Both the position numbers and the translations under genes were made by a program. DNA of 64,000 nucleotides from Marinifilum sp. D714 (GTDB lineage: Bacteria > Bacteroidota > Bacteroidia > Bacteroidales > Marinifilaceae): NCBI RefSeq assembly GCF_030851345.1, contig NZ_JALPNU010000011.1:1-64000 (forward strand). The letters are read 5' to 3'. Below the pieces are notes generated by a model that was given only the letters and a program-made list of their open reading frames with translations, searched no databases and was not told where the DNA came from. This document shows positions 62,990-64,000 of this stretch, in pieces. Within the stretch, counting starts at the first letter, position 1. Every line of letters begins with the position of its first letter.

Positions 62990-63880
62990 ATGGTTTTCAT
63001 CAACTCATCAGTCTCTCCCGTTCATAAAACGGCATTTCAAGATTCTTCTCTTCAAGTTAATTTTAAGCTAGATAGCTTAAATAATGGGAAAGATACGACT
63101 GGTCAAACAGCCGAAATTATTGCAGATAGTACCATAACAGACTCGATTCACCTGAATCACATCTCACTTAGAGATTCAATTTCAACTGATAGTATTGAAC
63201 GACCTTTAATCAAAGAAGGAAAATTAATTGAAACCTCTCAAAGTGATTGGATGGTTGGAGTTAGTCTTTTTGTAGTGATTCTGATGGCAATTATTCGGTT
63301 TTCATTCGGTAAATACCTGCAACGTCTTATTGATGCAATTGTAAATTACCAAGTTTCGAACAATTTGTTCCTGGAAAAAAATATGAGAAACCTTCGAGGA
63401 AGTATCTTCTTGAATGGATTGTTTTTTATTAATGCCTCATTTTTTGCAGTACTCTATTACAACTATTGGTATTCCGATTTTGGTATCAAAACAAACTTGC
63501 TTAGCTTCCTTTATACTTTAGCTGTTTTCCTGATAATTTACTTCGGAAAATTTGTCGTTATAAGAACATTGGCATACATTTTTGATGGTGTAAAAGAGGG
63601 AAAAGAATACCTTCACAACGTTTTTATCTACAATAAAAATCTTGGAATTTTTCTTTTGCCCATTACCTTAAGTGTACCTTTCATAGCTGATTTTGCCGCA
63701 TATTTACTACTAAACGCTGGTTTAGTTATTGCTTTAATATTTTATTTATTCCGTCTATTTCGAGGGATTAAAATATTATTTCGCAAACATGTTTCAATAT
63801 TTTATATGATTTTGTACCTTTGTGCCTTGGAAATTTTGCCCTTACTTGTGATTTACAAACTGTTAAAATCATTGGTATAA
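62990..63880 (+). CDS. DUF4271 membrane protein
   Basis: A 296-residue protein. About 85 N-terminal residues are polar and low-complexity (DSTITDSIHLNHISLRDSIS), then about six membrane helices from residue 85 on, with conserved polar patches KNLGIFLLPITLS and FRLFRGIKILFRKH. This is the DUF4271 family, in Bacteroidota nearly always just upstream of hemD, as here. An exact -7 element TATCTTTG lies at 62949-62956 without a good TTTG partner. Function unknown. Confidence 0.87.
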   Translation: MVFINSSVSPVHKTAFQDSSLQVNFKLDSLNNGKDTTGQTAEIIADSTITDSIHLNHISLRDSISTDSIERPLIKEGKLIETSQSDWMVGVSLFVVILMAIIRFSFGKYLQRLIDAIVNYQVSNNLFLEKNMRNLRGSIFLNGLFFINASFFAVLYYNYWYSDFGIKTNLLSFLYTLAVFLIIYFGKFVVIRTLAYIFDGVKEGKEYLHNVFIYNKNLGIFLLPITLSVPFIADFAAYLLLNAGLVIALIFYLFRLFRGIKILFRKHVSIFYMILYLCALEILPLLVIYKLLKSLV

Positions 63881-63917
63881 GGCGGTGTAATGAATTGTTG
63901 AACTAAACTCTAGTGTT

Positions 63918-64000
63918 TTGAGAATCAAGACTATACTGGTATCGCAACCCAAACCCCAAACCGAAAAGTCACCGTATTTTGATTTGGCAGAAAAATACAA
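63918..64000 (+). CDS. hemD: Uroporphyrinogen-III synthase, 5' end only
   Basis: The last 83 bases encode an open frame reading ILVSQPKPQTEKSPYFDLAE, which I recognise as the N-terminus of Bacteroidota HemD. The frame runs off the window. The start appears to be TTG (no in-frame ATG after the upstream stop). HemD closes the linear hydroxymethylbilane to uroporphyrinogen III. Position after DUF4271 supports the call. Confidence 0.75.
   Translation, partial: MRIKTILVSQPKPQTEKSPYFDLAEKY

Overview
The window looks like a chromosome segment of a marine or anaerobic Bacteroidota in the order Bacteroidales/Marinilabiliales. The grounds are several near-consensus Bacteroidota promoters (TTTG, 17-24 nt, TAnnTTTG), many lipoprotein signal peptides, a DUF4271 gene followed by the start of hemD, a bactofilin-AtpZ-atp operon, a His-rich AtpB extension and a short AtpC. 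Most of the DNA is AT-rich. Genus and species cannot be fixed from sequence alone. I saw no rRNA, tRNA, CRISPR array, insertion sequence or phage gene.

Layout. 0-7.6 kb, all on the minus strand: a two-gene module (uncharacterised protein plus Panacea-like/DUF488 fusion), a protein with a carboxypeptidase-regulatory-like domain, about 1 kb of non-coding DNA rich in palindromes, an M81/MlrC-like lipoprotein, a zinc-ribbon protein, a small lipoprotein and a YihY-family membrane protein. 7.7-18.2 kb, plus strand: a serine hydrolase, then a two-component system followed by a lipid A/envelope modification cluster (dolichyl-phosphate-type GT2, duplicated LAB_N membrane protein, ArnT-like GT, UDP-glucuronate-type epimerase, LtaS-like transferase, lipid kinase). 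18.2-25.6 kb, minus: glutathione peroxidase, GT9, atpC-atpD, polyprenyl synthase, RND/MMPL permease. 26-28.9 kb, plus: Na/Pi cotransporter and a methyltransferase with a structured leader. 28.9-40.4 kb, minus: a mannoside-use operon (gntR, ROK kinase, MFS, GH92, barrel glycosidase, mannose-6-P isomerase, GH92). 40.5-47 kb, minus: bactofilin, AtpZ and atpBEFHAG. 47.2-50.6 kb, minus: DUF177-rpmF-fabH and an orphan histidine kinase. 50.7-64 kb: yceI, mnmH, rsgA, xth, an intergenic repeat array, an AspT-like transporter, pepE, a TPR histidine kinase, an ECF sigma module, an e(P4)-type phosphatase, DUF4271 and the 5' end of hemD.

How genes work together. The 8.9-18.2 kb genes fit an LpsL/RgtE/RgtF-like route, in which a hexuronic acid passes from UDP-sugar to lipid-phosphate-sugar to lipid A, under its own OmpR-type regulator. 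Two matching direct-repeat boxes with identical spacing to a promoter element support this. The mannoside operon encodes release, import, phosphorylation and isomerisation of mannose with no SusC/SusD pair, and its regulator's promoter overlaps an inverted repeat that recurs at the start of a GH92 gene.

The least explained signal is between xth and the AspT-like transporter. A motif GTCTTGGA recurs about ten times at 21/22-bp spacing (two helical turns) with unrelated sequence between copies, next to a pair of related palindromes. Second is the three-stem leader RNA in front of the methyltransferase.
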